Program-made: the position numbers and the translations under genes | NCBI GenBank assembly: GCA_946500295.1 | Contig: CAMMVF010000005.1 | Location: forward strand, 62,001-126,000 | Length of the DNA: 64,000 nucleotides | Origin: an uncultured Clostridia bacterium | Lineage (GTDB): Bacteria; Bacillota; Clostridia; Oscillospirales; Acutalibacteraceae | Direction: 5' to 3' | In this document: positions 26,308-36,184 of the stretch, in pieces | Layout: every line of letters starts with the position of its first letter | Numbering within the stretch: position 1 is the stretch's first letter | The notes under the pieces: model-generated | What the model saw: only the letters and a program-made list of their open reading frames with translations | What the model was told of the DNA's origin: nothing | Database searches by the model: none

Positions 26308-28155
26308 ATGAAAAAAAGAATATTTACAGCAATAGCTTTACTTCTTCTCATTGTCCCGATTTTATCATTTTACGGCTGTGGGGATAAGAGCTTTGAATAC
26401 GAGAGCATGCTTGAAATTGATGCTCAGTTCAAGGGAACAAGGACAATTACGCTAAATACCGGCTCTGAGCTTCTAAATGATGCCGAGGCAAAGGCAAAAT
26501 TTAACGAGGTGATAAATGAATACTGTCCCTCTTCTCTGCAAAGAGAGGAACTTGAGCAGGACGGAAGTTTAAAATATATCTTCACCTTGAACTTCGATTC
26601 AAGGGCGGATTATATTTCAAAGCTTTCGCTTATAACCGGCAAACAAGTGCAGGCAACCTTGGTAATTCCCAGCAGCGAGCTTGCAAAGGGGTGGCGCTAT
26701 GTCGAGGACTTTGCGGCGGAGGATTTCTTTTTCTGGCTTAAATCAGGAATAGAAGAAGCGGGCTTTAGCGACCTGAAATATACTCTGAGCTGTTTATCAA
26801 ATATAGTAAATTATAACGGTGACATTCGCAGCAGCACGGGTGAGGATATGACAGAAGTCAACGCCGTAACCGGCTACCCTGTTACGGGAATATATATAGA
26901 GACTACCAACAACAAAAAGGACAGCTACGACCGAACTTTTACCATTTCCGTACCGCAGCAGACCTATGAGGAGATGGGCGATAAGCTTATAAATATAATG
27001 AAGGAAAGAACTCTCCCTGCCGCAGCTTACAGCGGCTGGACTCAGCAGGGTAATAACCAGGAATATGAGATAGTTTACAATGGGTTGTCACTTGCTGAGC
27101 TTCAAAATGCCACCGCTCTTTTCCTCGACTGTGATACCGTGTCAATTTATTATGGTGACAAAAACAACTCCAGCACTCCTCTCGCAGAGCAGCTTGTGTT
27201 TGAGGAGGAAATAAATACCCTCTCATTTGTTTCCAAAGATGGTTCGAAGGTCGATTTCAGCTACAAGTATTCATTGCCCATACGAACCACTCACGGCGAG
27301 GGAGTTCAGCTTAAAAACGGAGTTTGGGAAAAGACCGGGGAGTGGATAGATGGAATATATACTCTAAAATCAACCGATACGGTCTATGATATAAGGATTC
27401 CCGACGGTATGCAGTATGAGATTCAGGGAATCAACGTTACCTTGGAAAGTTATGACAATGATAACTTCACAAGATACTTTGATTTTATATACGACAGCAT
27501 TAACGGTGAGGAGGGGCGTGATTATGCCTATAATTTCCTCAAAGAAAAGGGTGTTAAAGTCAGTCGAGAAAAAAATGACGATGGACTTTTGTGTCGCATT
27601 ACTTCTCAGGGTAGTGCAAAGGAGATTTCGGATGAGATAAGCGCATTGTTCGGCGGTGGAAATTTGATAGAGTGTAACCGTACAACCGATGATATGAGCG
27701 TTGTAACCAATGTCAGCTTTATAGACCAAATAAATATCTCTTATATGCTGACAGGAAAGAACAAGGAAGTTCCTTTGATTTACACCCTCTATACTAAGGG
27801 CAGTGAGAGCGTCTCGAGTTTCTCCGGAACAAGTTCAGAGGGTACAGGTGATATAGCTTCTCTCGATAAGGATAAGTCAAGCGGATATAAACTTGAACTC
27901 GATGGCGGTGAGGCAACGGTAAAATATACTGCTACCCTGCCTTATCGTGAGGGAATAGTTCTTTATTGTACTATATCAGGTGCAATGGTGCTTATTACGG
28001 CTCTGTTGATTCTGTTTCTAATCAGAAAAAATAAAAAGCTCAACCTAAAAAGGGATGAACAATTAAAAAGACAGGCTAAAAAGGCGGAGCGTCAGCTCTT
28101 GGAGAAACTAGAAGAGTTGCCGGAGCGCAGCTATGATGAAAGGTTTGGATTTTAA
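26308..28155 (+). CDS. large lipoprotein with C-terminal membrane anchor, unknown function
   Basis: A 615-residue exported protein. The signal KKRIFTAIALLLLIVPILSF is followed by lipobox SFYGC. Most of the chain is extracellular, with alternating beta-type sequence and no motif I recognise. A membrane helix (EGIVLYCTISGAMVLITALLILFLI, about 552-577) and a strongly basic cytoplasmic tail (RKNKKLNLKRDEQLKRQAKK) close it. I chose ATG 26308, seven bases after AAGGAGG; ATG 26302 is too near. The ribosome site abuts the end of the structured repeat. Confidence 0.65.
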   Translation: MKKRIFTAIALLLLIVPILSFYGCGDKSFEYESMLEIDAQFKGTRTITLNTGSELLNDAEAKAKFNEVINEYCPSSLQREELEQDGSLKYIFTLNFDSRADYISKLSLITGKQVQATLVIPSSELAKGWRYVEDFAAEDFFFWLKSGIEEAGFSDLKYTLSCLSNIVNYNGDIRSSTGEDMTEVNAVTGYPVTGIYIETTNNKKDSYDRTFTISVPQQTYEEMGDKLINIMKERTLPAAAYSGWTQQGNNQEYEIVYNGLSLAELQNATALFLDCDTVSIYYGDKNNSSTPLAEQLVFEEEINTLSFVSKDGSKVDFSYKYSLPIRTTHGEGVQLKNGVWEKTGEWIDGIYTLKSTDTVYDIRIPDGMQYEIQGINVTLESYDNDNFTRYFDFIYDSINGEEGRDYAYNFLKEKGVKVSREKNDDGLLCRITSQGSAKEISDEISALFGGGNLIECNRTTDDMSVVTNVSFIDQINISYMLTGKNKEVPLIYTLYTKGSESVSSFSGTSSEGTGDIASLDKDKSSGYKLELDGGEATVKYTATLPYREGIVLYCTISGAMVLITALLILFLIRKNKKLNLKRDEQLKRQAKKAERQLLEKLEELPERSYDERFGF

Positions 28156-28169
28156 AGCAGGTGGTAAAT

Positions 28170-28826
28170 ATGTACAAGGCAGTAATTTTTGATTTGGACG
28201 GCACACTGGTAAATTCTCTTTATGATCTAGCCGACAGTGTGAATAGGGCGTTAGAGCATTACGGCTTGCCAACGCATCCGTACGAGCCCTACAAATACTT
28301 TGTCGGTAACGGCAGGGCAAAGCTTATAGAAAGAGCCATGGGTGATGCGGCGTCCGACATGGCTTTGCTTAATGCTGTTACAGAATATTACGATGAGGAT
28401 TATTTAATACACTGTATGGATAAAACCGCACCATATGATGGTATTCCTGAGCTTTTATCTGCTTTGATACCAAAGGACATCGCTATATGCGTGCTTTCAA
28501 ATAAGCCTGATGAGTTTGTCGATAAGATGCTGAGCAAGCTCTTTCCCGGTATAAAATTCACTATTGCCTGGGGCAAGAAGCCGCAGTTTGCTCCCAAGCC
28601 TGACCCGGGGTCAATCCATGCACTGCTGTCAGAGCTGGAAGTTGATAAATCAGATTGTCTTTATGTAGGAGACAGCAATGTGGATGTAATAACAGCTCGT
28701 AATGCCAAACTCGATTTTTGCGGAGTTCTCTGGGGCTTTAGAACTGCCGAGGAGCTTATCGGCGAGGGAGCGAAAAAACTGGCAAATTCAGTTGATGAAC
28801 TCAAAAAGGTGATATTAAATGGCTAA
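28170..28826 (+). CDS. HAD family phosphatase, phosphoglycolate phosphatase-like
   Basis: A 218-residue HAD hydrolase of the Gph subfamily. Motif I FDLDGTLVNSL carries the nucleophile Asp at residue 8; the cap helices follow; motif II LSNKP, motif III (GKKPQFAPKPDP) and motif IV VGDSNVDVITARNA are in place. It dephosphorylates small metabolites, possibly 2-phosphoglycolate. ATG 28170 follows CAGGTGGTAAAT; the GTG at 28161 is in frame but inside that site. It overlaps queH by eight bases. Confidence 0.85.
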   Translation: MYKAVIFDLDGTLVNSLYDLADSVNRALEHYGLPTHPYEPYKYFVGNGRAKLIERAMGDAASDMALLNAVTEYYDEDYLIHCMDKTAPYDGIPELLSALIPKDIAICVLSNKPDEFVDKMLSKLFPGIKFTIAWGKKPQFAPKPDPGSIHALLSELEVDKSDCLYVGDSNVDVITARNAKLDFCGVLWGFRTAEELIGEGAKKLANSVDELKKVILNG

Positions 28827-29448
28827 CCGGGTGAATTTTCAAAGGGAAATGGATGCTCTTATAGAAAAAAACACTCGAGAGGGCGTAATTCCTACGCTGT
28901 TGCTGCACAGCTGCTGTGCTCCTTGCAGCAGCTATGTAATTGAGTATCTTTCAAAATATTTTAAAATTACTGTTTTTTACTATAACCCTAACTTGTATCC
29001 GGATAATGAATATGATAAGCGTTCTGCTGAGCAGAAGAGGTTTATCTCAAACTATGATGCTCTCAACCCTGTTTCGTTTATCGAAGTGGGATTTAACCCG
29101 AATGAATTTTATCAAAAAATAAAGGGATTTGAAAACGAAAAAGAAGGCGGAGCCAGATGTGAAAAATGCTTTGAACTGCGGCTTGAAAAAACTGCCGAGC
29201 TTGCCCTTGAGAAGGGTTTTGACTACTATGCTACAACACTTACAATTAGCCCTATGAAAAATGCCGAGCTAATTAATGCAGTTGGCTCTAGCATAGCTCA
29301 GGACATAGGTGTAAGGTATTTAGCCTCAGACTTTAAAAAGAAAAACGGATTTAAACGATCTACCGAGCTTTCTAAAGAGTATGGACTTTACCGTCAAGAC
29401 TACTGCGGTTGTATTTTCTCAAAGAAAGAGAGGGAAAAAATGATTTAA
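28819..29448 (+). CDS. queH: epoxyqueuosine reductase QueH
   Basis: A 209-residue QueH (DUF208) protein. The family motifs are LLLHSCCAPCSSYV (residues 22-35), FYYNPNLYPDNEYDKR, GARCEKCFELRLEKTA, the TLTISPMKNAE stretch and DYCGCIFSKKERE. The adjacent cysteines bind an iron-sulfur cluster and a second iron. The enzyme makes the last step of queuosine synthesis at the tRNA wobble base, replacing QueG. It is translationally coupled to the HAD gene before it. Confidence 0.93.
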   Translation: MANRVNFQREMDALIEKNTREGVIPTLLLHSCCAPCSSYVIEYLSKYFKITVFYYNPNLYPDNEYDKRSAEQKRFISNYDALNPVSFIEVGFNPNEFYQKIKGFENEKEGGARCEKCFELRLEKTAELALEKGFDYYATTLTISPMKNAELINAVGSSIAQDIGVRYLASDFKKKNGFKRSTELSKEYGLYRQDYCGCIFSKKEREKMI

Positions 29449-29454
29449 CAGTGC

Positions 29455-29490
29455 GAAAGGGCTGACTCACCACGTCAGCCCTTTCATATT
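29455..29490. terminator. terminator between queH and rnhA
   Basis: GAAAGGGCTGAC (29455-29466) and GTCAGCCCTTTC (29474-29485) make a perfect 12-bp stem. Convergent genes on both sides can share it. Confidence 0.8.
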
Positions 29491-29926
29491 ACTTATATTT
29501 ATTCGATTCGGCTACCGCCATAGCGTCGCATCTTTCATTTTCAGGATGCCCCGCATGCCCCTTGACCCAGACGATCTCAACCTCGTGGTATTCGTAAAGC
29601 TCCAAAAGCTCTTTCCACAGCTCCGAGTTGAGTGCAGGCTCGCTTTTAGTCCTCATCCATCCGTTAGCTCGCCACTTTTTTGCCCATCCGAGCTTTAACC
29701 CGTTGCAAACGTATTGCGAATCAGAATAGAGAGTAACCTTGCACCGCTCTTTTAACAGTTTCAGACCCTCTATTGCAGCTGTAAGCTCCATTCGATTATT
29801 GGTGGTGTTTGCTGCACCGCCGGATATTTCTTTTTCGTGGTTTTTATAACGTAAAATCGTACCCCAGCCACCGGGACCGGGATTTCCGGAGCAGGCTCCG
29901 TCCGTAAAAATCGAAACTTCCTTCAC
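29489..29926 (-). CDS. rnhA: ribonuclease HI
   Basis: A 145-residue RNase HI. All four metal-binding acids are present: Asp in FTDGACSGNPG, Glu in NNRMELTAAIEG, Asp in YSDSQYV, and Asp in NERCDAMA. The substrate-handle region WMRTKSEP is also there. It degrades RNA in RNA-DNA hybrids. The start is GTG 29926 behind GGAGGGAAACAA. Confidence 0.96.
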   Translation of the reverse strand: MKEVSIFTDGACSGNPGPGGWGTILRYKNHEKEISGGAANTTNNRMELTAAIEGLKLLKERCKVTLYSDSQYVCNGLKLGWAKKWRANGWMRTKSEPALNSELWKELLELYEYHEVEIVWVKGHAGHPENERCDAMAVAESNKYK

Positions 29927-29955
29927 TTGTTTCCCTCCAAATCAATACTTATAAG

Positions 29956-29984
29956 ATTATATCATAATAATTTTTTATAAACAA
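29956..29984 (-). promoter_or_regulatory. promoter of rnhA
   Basis: The minus strand reads TTGTTT, 17 bases, TATAAT (29984 to 29956), about 30 bases upstream of the GTG. Confidence 0.65.
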
Positions 29985-30128
29985 CAGCGTGGGGTGAATC
30001 AAATTGTACAAATAGTAATATAAATACAAACGGTAATATTGATGTTGTAATAATCTCCAATTTTTGATTAAAGATAAGATATGTATGAGCTCGAAATCAC
30101 CGCATTTTCTTCCTCGTCGGCTTCAGCC

Positions 30129-30157
30129 TTGACATATTAACGCAAAAGTAATAGAAT
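30129..30157 (+). promoter_or_regulatory. promoter of the rnj-gdpP-rplI-dnaB-tilS-hpt-ftsH block
   Basis: TTGACA (30129-30134), 17 bases, TAGAAT (30152-30157). It leaves an untranslated leader of about 170 bases before the RNase J start. Confidence 0.6.
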
Positions 30158-30207
30158 TAATTCAATGTATCTGTTCGTGAGATTGTAGTTTGACTGATTT
30201 AACTTTT

Positions 30208-30270
30208 ACGAGCTTATGTGTATGGGGCACCGTTTGCAACACGTTTAAATAAGCTCGTCCATTTTATTTT
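30208..30270 (+). promoter_or_regulatory. structured leader element before RNase J
   Basis: ACGAGCTTAT (30208-30217) pairs perfectly with ATAAGCTCGT (30249-30258). Inside, GTGT and ACAC add four pairs past an internal loop. CCATTTTATTTT follows, so it could be an attenuator or a target for feedback by RNase J. The region 29985-30332 holds no gene. Confidence 0.5.
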
Positions 30271-30332
30271 ACAATGGGATAACTATGTTTTAAAACTAAT
30301 ACAGAAATAAAATCATATACGGAGGTTTATTT

Positions 30333-32306
30333 GTGATTTCAGAATTTAATAATAAGAAAAAGGTATCGGATGAATCGCTTGCAAATAATGCAGACAAGGA
30401 GAAATCTTCAAAAAAAGGTTATTATCAGAAGATTAAAAGTGCTCCGTCAGCCGCAGCTAAAGATACAAAAACCTTGGCAAAAAGCGAGCCAAAAGCTTTA
30501 GCGAAAAAGTCGACTTCCGATATAAGGCTGTACGAGCAGAGACCGGCTTCGCGCTCGCGTCAGCTTCAAAACAATCGCACAAAGAAGCACAAAACCTACT
30601 CAACGGCTAAGAGAACGGTATCAAAACGAAAGAATGTTTCACAATTCAAACCCTCAGTAAAGGTTGTTTTTTTGGGCGGACTTAATGAGATAGGTAAGAA
30701 TATCACGGTTTTTGAGTGCTGTGGTGATATGTTCATTCTCGACTGCGGAATGGCATTTCCAGACGGGGAGATGCTCGGTGTCGATTTGGTTTTACCGGAT
30801 TTTACCTATGTTGAGGAAAATATAGATAGAATAAAGGGAATTGTGATTACTCACGGGCATGAGGATCATATCGGAGGACTGCCATTTTTACTTAAAAAAG
30901 TAAATCTGCCCATTTATGCCACAGCGCTTACGCTGGGACTTATCGAAAATAAGCTCAAGGAACATAATGTTCTTTACAAAACAAAGCTCAACGAGGTTAA
31001 GGCGGGAGATACGGTTAAGTTCGGATGTATGAGTGTAGAGCTTATCAGGGTGAACCATTCTATTCCTGACGCTGTGGGCGTAGCAATACACACCCCGGCA
31101 GGAATATTAGTCCACACCGGAGATTTCAAAATCGACTGTACACCGACAGCAGGCCAGATGATAGATTTAGCCCGCTTTGGCGAGCTTGGCAACCAAGGCG
31201 TGCTCGCTCTCTTTGCAGATTCTACTAACGCTGAACGTCCCGGATTTGCAAAAACAGAACGCAGTGTCGGAAATTCCTTTGAGCATTTATTTAAGGAAGC
31301 TGAGGACAACAGGATTATCATTGCAACCTTTGCTTCAAATATAAACAGGGTTCAGCAGATTATCGACTGCTCGGCTAAGTTTGGCAGGAAGGTCGCTTTC
31401 TCTGGGCGGAGTATGATAAATTATATGACTGTCGCTATGGAGCTGGGATATCTTGATGTGCCGGACGGAGTAATAATAGACATTGATATGCTCAATAAGT
31501 ACCCGGCTGAGAAGGTAGTACTTGTCACAACCGGAAGCCAGGGTGAGCCGATGTCAGCTTTGTACAGGATGGCGTATTCAGACCATAGAAAGGTCGAGGT
31601 AGGTCCCGGAGATTTCATCATTATCTCAGCCAATCCTATTCCGGGAAATGAAAAGACGGTCGGTGCAGTTGTCGATGAGCTTTTAAAGCTTGGATGTAAG
31701 GTGATATACGAGTCGATGTATGAGGTCCATGTGTCGGGTCACGCCTGTCAGGAGGAGCTGAAAATTATTCAGGGACTTACTCGTCCAAAGTATTTTATTC
31801 CTGTTCACGGTGAGCAAAAGCACCTGCGCAAGCACGCCGGACTTGCATATCAGATGGGCATGAGTCATAAAAATGTCTTTATCGGAGATATAGGAAATGT
31901 GCTCGAGCTTAACGAAGCCTACATGAAGCAGCTCGAATCTGTCAAGGCAGGCAGGGTCTTTGTTGACGGTCTCGGAGTTGGAGATGTCGGCAGTATAGTG
32001 CTCAGAGACAGAAAGCATCTCGGTCAGGACGGATTGATAATTGTAGTCGCCTCTCTTGATTCCTATGACGGTCACATTATCTCGGGACCCGATATAGTGT
32101 CGCGCGGCTTTGTCTATGTCAGAGAGTCCGAAGTGCTCATTGACGAAATTAAAAAAGCTGCAACCGAGGTGTTAGAGGACTGTGCCTATGACAATGTACA
32201 CGAGTGGAATGTAATAAAGAATAAGATTAAGGACGAGGTTTCACACCTGATTTACAGCCGTACTCGCCGCACACCGATGATACTGCCAATTATTATGGAT
32301 GTGTGA
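30333..32306 (+). CDS. ribonuclease J with basic N-terminal extension
   Basis: A 657-residue metallo-beta-lactamase/beta-CASP nuclease. Residues 1-105 are a Lys/Ser-rich, probably disordered extension not found in the roughly 555-residue Bacillus enzyme. The catalytic core starts at KVVFLGGLNEIGKN, with the metal motif THGHEDHIGGLPFLL (about residue 172), HTGDFKID, and the beta-CASP segment TTGSQGEPMSALYRMA. RNase J acts as a 5'-3' exonuclease and endonuclease in mRNA decay and rRNA maturation. GTG 30333 follows CGGAGGTTTATTT. It heads a seven-gene block. Confidence 0.93.
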   Translation: MISEFNNKKKVSDESLANNADKEKSSKKGYYQKIKSAPSAAAKDTKTLAKSEPKALAKKSTSDIRLYEQRPASRSRQLQNNRTKKHKTYSTAKRTVSKRKNVSQFKPSVKVVFLGGLNEIGKNITVFECCGDMFILDCGMAFPDGEMLGVDLVLPDFTYVEENIDRIKGIVITHGHEDHIGGLPFLLKKVNLPIYATALTLGLIENKLKEHNVLYKTKLNEVKAGDTVKFGCMSVELIRVNHSIPDAVGVAIHTPAGILVHTGDFKIDCTPTAGQMIDLARFGELGNQGVLALFADSTNAERPGFAKTERSVGNSFEHLFKEAEDNRIIIATFASNINRVQQIIDCSAKFGRKVAFSGRSMINYMTVAMELGYLDVPDGVIIDIDMLNKYPAEKVVLVTTGSQGEPMSALYRMAYSDHRKVEVGPGDFIIISANPIPGNEKTVGAVVDELLKLGCKVIYESMYEVHVSGHACQEELKIIQGLTRPKYFIPVHGEQKHLRKHAGLAYQMGMSHKNVFIGDIGNVLELNEAYMKQLESVKAGRVFVDGLGVGDVGSIVLRDRKHLGQDGLIIVVASLDSYDGHIISGPDIVSRGFVYVRESEVLIDEIKKAATEVLEDCAYDNVHEWNVIKNKIKDEVSHLIYSRTRRTPMILPIIMDV

Positions 32307-32357
32307 TAGACTTTACTCGCAAGAGTAATTTATACCTGTAAGGAGGAGAAGCATAAA

Positions 32358-34322
32358 ATGAAAAAGAGAGCTTGGACGCTTACACCTTTTTTTCTGATAT
32401 TTTCAGCTGCCATTTTGTTGATGGCAGCCTTCTCCTACAGATGGAATATATATATATTCGCAATAGAGATGAGTATCGCTCTAATCTCCATTGTTGCTGT
32501 TATAATAACCTCAAAGTATTTTCAAGGCTACATAAAATCAGTGGTAAGGGGTAGTGCCAGAAGCTTAAAGGGAGTTAATGTCAATTATCTTGAAAACTTC
32601 TCCATACCTGTTTTGGTGGCAGGGGAAAAGGGAGATGTGGTTTGGTACAATAAGCTGTTTAAAAATAAAATTTGCAAAGGCAGGGATGCCGTTGGCGATT
32701 TTGTCACCCAATACACCTCAGGCGCAGAGTTGTCAAAAATACTCTCTTCTGATTTTGTTGATGTCAGCTACGGCGAGAGAAGATATACGGTTTTCGCCAA
32801 TGAAGTTCCGGACGGAGCTGTATTGTATTTCATAGATGACACCTTCTATAAATTGACGGCGGAGGAATATGCTGACAGCCGACCTGTTGTAGCCATGCTT
32901 ACCTTTGATAATCGTGAGGAATTTGAACGGGATTATGATGATGAACAGCTTGCCCACGCTATAGTTATAGTCGAAAATACCCTCCAAAAATGGGCGTCAA
33001 GAAATATGGCGCTGTATAAAAAGGTATCTGGCAGTAAGTATCTGGTTATTATGGAGGAGAGAAATTTTCGAGATATACTTGAAGATAAGTTTTCAATTCT
33101 CGAGGAGGTCAAGAACCTGAGCTTTCCCGGTGGAAAGGCTGCGACGATTTCAATTGGCGTCGGCAGAGGGAAAAACGGCTTCAAAGAAAATGAACTAATC
33201 GCCAGAAGGGCGCTCGAAATGGCGCTCGGCCGCGGCGGTGACCAGGCGGCAGTCAAAACAGGAGATACCTATAGATTTTTCGGCGGTGGTTCAAGCGGCT
33301 ATGCAAAGCTTGATAAGGTCAGAGCCAGGGTTATTGCAGGTACTTTGATTGATCATATAAAAAAATCTGAAAATGTACTTATTATGGGGCATGCTAACTC
33401 AGATCTCGACTGTATGGGAGCCGCTATAGGACTATGGAGCGCTGTAACTAAGTCGCAAAAAAAGCCTGCTCATGTAGTGGTGAATCAGAGCCAGTCGGTC
33501 GCAACTCCGATTATCGAGAGCGAGATAAATGCTGGAAATGCAAATATGTTTATGGAGCCTGAGGAGGCGTTGCTTTTGGCAAACGATAAAACCCTCCTCA
33601 TTATAGTGGATACTCATTCGCCAAACTTTTTGGAAAGCGTAGAGCTTTACAAGAAATGTAAATCCGTAGTTGTCATTGATCACCACAGAATGATGGTAAA
33701 TCACATTGATAATTCGGTTGTATTTTTTCACGAGCCCTTTGCTTCATCTGCCTCTGAAATGGCAACTGAGCTGATTCAGTATATGGGCAGCAATATATTA
33801 ACCCGTCTTGAAGCTGAGGCTCTGTTAGCCGGTATCATGTTGGATACTAAAAACTTTGTTTTGAAAACGGGGGTTCGCACCTTTGAAGCTGCAGCATATC
33901 TGCGTCAGTGCGGAGCTGACACGGTAGAGGTCAAGAGACTGTTTTCAAACTCTATAGATTCATACAAGACTAAGTATCAGATAATATCACAGGCTGAGAT
34001 CTATAATAGCTGCGCCATAGCTTGTGCGGATGATTTGGGAGACGACGTCAGAATTGCTGCCGCTCAGGCAGCCGATGAGCTTTTGAGCCTTCACGATGTT
34101 GTTGCGTCTTTTGTTCTATTCAAAAGAGACGATAAGATTTGTATTTCGGCTCGCTCTCTCGGTGACTTAAACGTCCAGCTGATAATGGAGCAACTCGGCG
34201 GCGGCGGCCATATGACAATGGCAGGAGCTCAGATTAAAGATGCTACAGTCAGCGAGGTAAGAGAGAAGCTGGTGGATATTATCAGCAAAATTGATGTAAA
34301 AAAAGTCAAGGAGGAAGTATAA
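32358..34322 (+). CDS. gdpP: cyclic-di-AMP phosphodiesterase GdpP
   Basis: A 654-residue membrane enzyme. Two N-terminal helices ([31 protein letters not shown]) are followed by a PAS-like domain, a degenerate GGDEF domain (about residues 170-300) and DHH/DHHA1 domains. The DHH motifs are [16 protein letters not shown] (about 340), VDTHSP and VVVIDHHRM. The DHHA1 end has [13 protein letters not shown]. It hydrolyses c-di-AMP to pApA and so affects osmotic and wall homeostasis. RBS AAGGAGGAGAAGCATAAA. Its stop shares a base with the rplI start. Confidence 0.95.
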   Translation: MKKRAWTLTPFFLIFSAAILLMAAFSYRWNIYIFAIEMSIALISIVAVIITSKYFQGYIKSVVRGSARSLKGVNVNYLENFSIPVLVAGEKGDVVWYNKLFKNKICKGRDAVGDFVTQYTSGAELSKILSSDFVDVSYGERRYTVFANEVPDGAVLYFIDDTFYKLTAEEYADSRPVVAMLTFDNREEFERDYDDEQLAHAIVIVENTLQKWASRNMALYKKVSGSKYLVIMEERNFRDILEDKFSILEEVKNLSFPGGKAATISIGVGRGKNGFKENELIARRALEMALGRGGDQAAVKTGDTYRFFGGGSSGYAKLDKVRARVIAGTLIDHIKKSENVLIMGHANSDLDCMGAAIGLWSAVTKSQKKPAHVVVNQSQSVATPIIESEINAGNANMFMEPEEALLLANDKTLLIIVDTHSPNFLESVELYKKCKSVVVIDHHRMMVNHIDNSVVFFHEPFASSASEMATELIQYMGSNILTRLEAEALLAGIMLDTKNFVLKTGVRTFEAAAYLRQCGADTVEVKRLFSNSIDSYKTKYQIISQAEIYNSCAIACADDLGDDVRIAAAQAADELLSLHDVVASFVLFKRDDKICISARSLGDLNVQLIMEQLGGGGHMTMAGAQIKDATVSEVREKLVDIISKIDVKKVKEEV

Positions 34323-34768
34323 TGAAGGTAGTGCTTTTACAGGATGTCAAAGGCAGCGGTAAAAAAGGGGAGCTTGTGGAGGTTTCCGACGGCTATGCAA
34401 GAAATTTTTTGCTTCCGAGAAAACTTGCCAAAGAGGCAAATGCTCAGGCAATGAATGAGCTTAAAAATGCCGAAAGCTCTCGACAGTTCAAGATCGAGAC
34501 AGACAAAGCAAACGCAAATTCAGCAAAGGCAAAGCTTGAGGATAAGACAATAAAAATCACTGCGAAAGCTGGAAAAAATAATAAACTTTTTGGCTCTGTT
34601 ACTGCTAAGGAGATCAGCGCCGAGATTAAAAAGCAGCTCGGTATTGATGTTGATAAGAGGAAGATAACCCTTGACACGGACATAAAAGCTTTCGGCACAT
34701 ATAACTGTGAGGTTAAGCTCTATCAGGGTATAATCGCAAAGCTAAAGGTTCAGGTCAGCGAGCAGTAA
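34322..34768 (+). CDS. rplI: 50S ribosomal protein L9
   Basis: A 148-residue L9 of normal length, with the N-terminal signature [32 protein letters not shown], the long central helix and a C-terminal rRNA-binding domain ending KLKVQVSEQ. It contacts 23S rRNA at the L1 side. The gdpP-rplI-dnaB order is widely conserved in Firmicutes. Confidence 0.97.
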   Translation: MKVVLLQDVKGSGKKGELVEVSDGYARNFLLPRKLAKEANAQAMNELKNAESSRQFKIETDKANANSAKAKLEDKTIKITAKAGKNNKLFGSVTAKEISAEIKKQLGIDVDKRKITLDTDIKAFGTYNCEVKLYQGIIAKLKVQVSEQ

Positions 34769-34819
34769 GACTTTAACTGCAGTCAAAACCCAATAGTTAT
34801 TTTGGAAAGGAGGAATAAT

Positions 34820-36184
34820 GTGGCTGATTTTTCAACTGAGTTTGACAGCTTTTCGCTGCCGTACAGTTCTGAAGCCGAGCAGTCCGTGCTCGGAGCAATT
34901 TTACTTGATAACAGCTGTATGGATATAGTGGCGGAAATTCTTCCCGAACCTGATTATTTTCACATTGAAAACCACCGTTTGATTTATGCGGTTATGCTTG
35001 AAAATTACGCAGCCGGAAAGCGATCGGACTATGTCACCGTGCTTAATTCTCTAAAAACCGGCAGCGGCTTTGACGAAGCAACCGCCAAGTCCTACCTTAT
35101 GCAGCTTGTTACCATTGTTCCCTCCGTTTCCAATGTTCAATCCTATGCTGAAATAATTAAGGAAAAATTTGAGATACGTTCTCTTATATATGCCGCCAGA
35201 GAGATTCAAACCGAGTCGCTTTCCGGCGATTTCAGCTCTGACAAGCTTTTAGACAGCGCTGAACAGAAAATATACGATATAAGAAATAAAAATGAGGTCA
35301 AGGGATTAAAAAAACTCAGTTCAGTTATTCTGGAGACAATGGATCGCCTCGATATGCTCAACTCTCCGGACAGCGATCTTGCCAAACCAATATCAACCGG
35401 AATAGGTGATTTGGACAGGGTTATTACCGGACTTAACCGCACTGATTTAATTCTTTTGGCAGCCAGGCCGGGTATGGGAAAAACCAGCTTTGCTCTCAAT
35501 ATTGCGAAACATGCCGCAGTAAAATCGAGAAAAAAGGTGGTTTTTTTCTCCCTTGAAATGTCGAGAGAGCAGCTTGCATCAAGACTGCTCTCATCTGAAG
35601 CGCTGATAAGCGGCACAACCCTCAGAACAGGCAAGTTAAGCAATGATGAGTGGAACAGGCTAATTCCCGCTTCCGATGTTCTCGGCTCTACTGAAATGTA
35701 TCTGGACGATACCCCGGGACTTACCGTTCCGGCTATGAAGGCAAAGCTGCGCAGGCTCAAGGGTGTAGATTTGGTAATTATCGACTATCTTCAGCTGATG
35801 AGCGGTGCTAGGAGAACAGACAACCGAGTTCAGGAAATTTCCGAAATTACCAGAAACCTAAAAATTATGGCAAAGGAAATTGATGTGCCCGTTATAACCC
35901 TCTCTCAGCTTTCTCGTGAAAGCGAAAAGAGAGCTGACCACAGACCCCAGCTTTCCGATTTGCGTGACTCAGGATCTATCGAGCAGGACGCCGATATAGT
36001 TTTATTCTTGTATCGTGAAGGTTACTATGACAAGGGTACTGACGACGATGACGACAGCAGTGATCAAAACAGCGGAGAGTGCTTGGTGGCAAAAAACAGA
36101 CACGGAGAAACAGGCACCGTAAAGCTGCATTGGCAGGGTGAGTTCATGCGTTTTACTTCACCGGAGGTTAATCGTGAGGGATAA
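34820..36184 (+). CDS. dnaB: replicative DNA helicase DnaB
   Basis: A 454-residue DnaB. The N-terminal domain starts LPYSSEAEQSVLGAILLD. The RecA-like domain has Walker A AARPGMGKTSFALN (about residue 215), Walker B VIIDYLQLMSG (about 318) and the arginine-finger region LYREGYYD. It unwinds DNA at the replication fork as a hexamer. I start at GTG 34820, six bases after AAAGGAGG; the upstream TTG at 34802 overlaps the ribosome site. It overlaps tilS by 11 bases. Confidence 0.96.
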   Translation: MADFSTEFDSFSLPYSSEAEQSVLGAILLDNSCMDIVAEILPEPDYFHIENHRLIYAVMLENYAAGKRSDYVTVLNSLKTGSGFDEATAKSYLMQLVTIVPSVSNVQSYAEIIKEKFEIRSLIYAAREIQTESLSGDFSSDKLLDSAEQKIYDIRNKNEVKGLKKLSSVILETMDRLDMLNSPDSDLAKPISTGIGDLDRVITGLNRTDLILLAARPGMGKTSFALNIAKHAAVKSRKKVVFFSLEMSREQLASRLLSSEALISGTTLRTGKLSNDEWNRLIPASDVLGSTEMYLDDTPGLTVPAMKAKLRRLKGVDLVIIDYLQLMSGARRTDNRVQEISEITRNLKIMAKEIDVPVITLSQLSRESEKRADHRPQLSDLRDSGSIEQDADIVLFLYREGYYDKGTDDDDDSSDQNSGECLVAKNRHGETGTVKLHWQGEFMRFTSPEVNREG

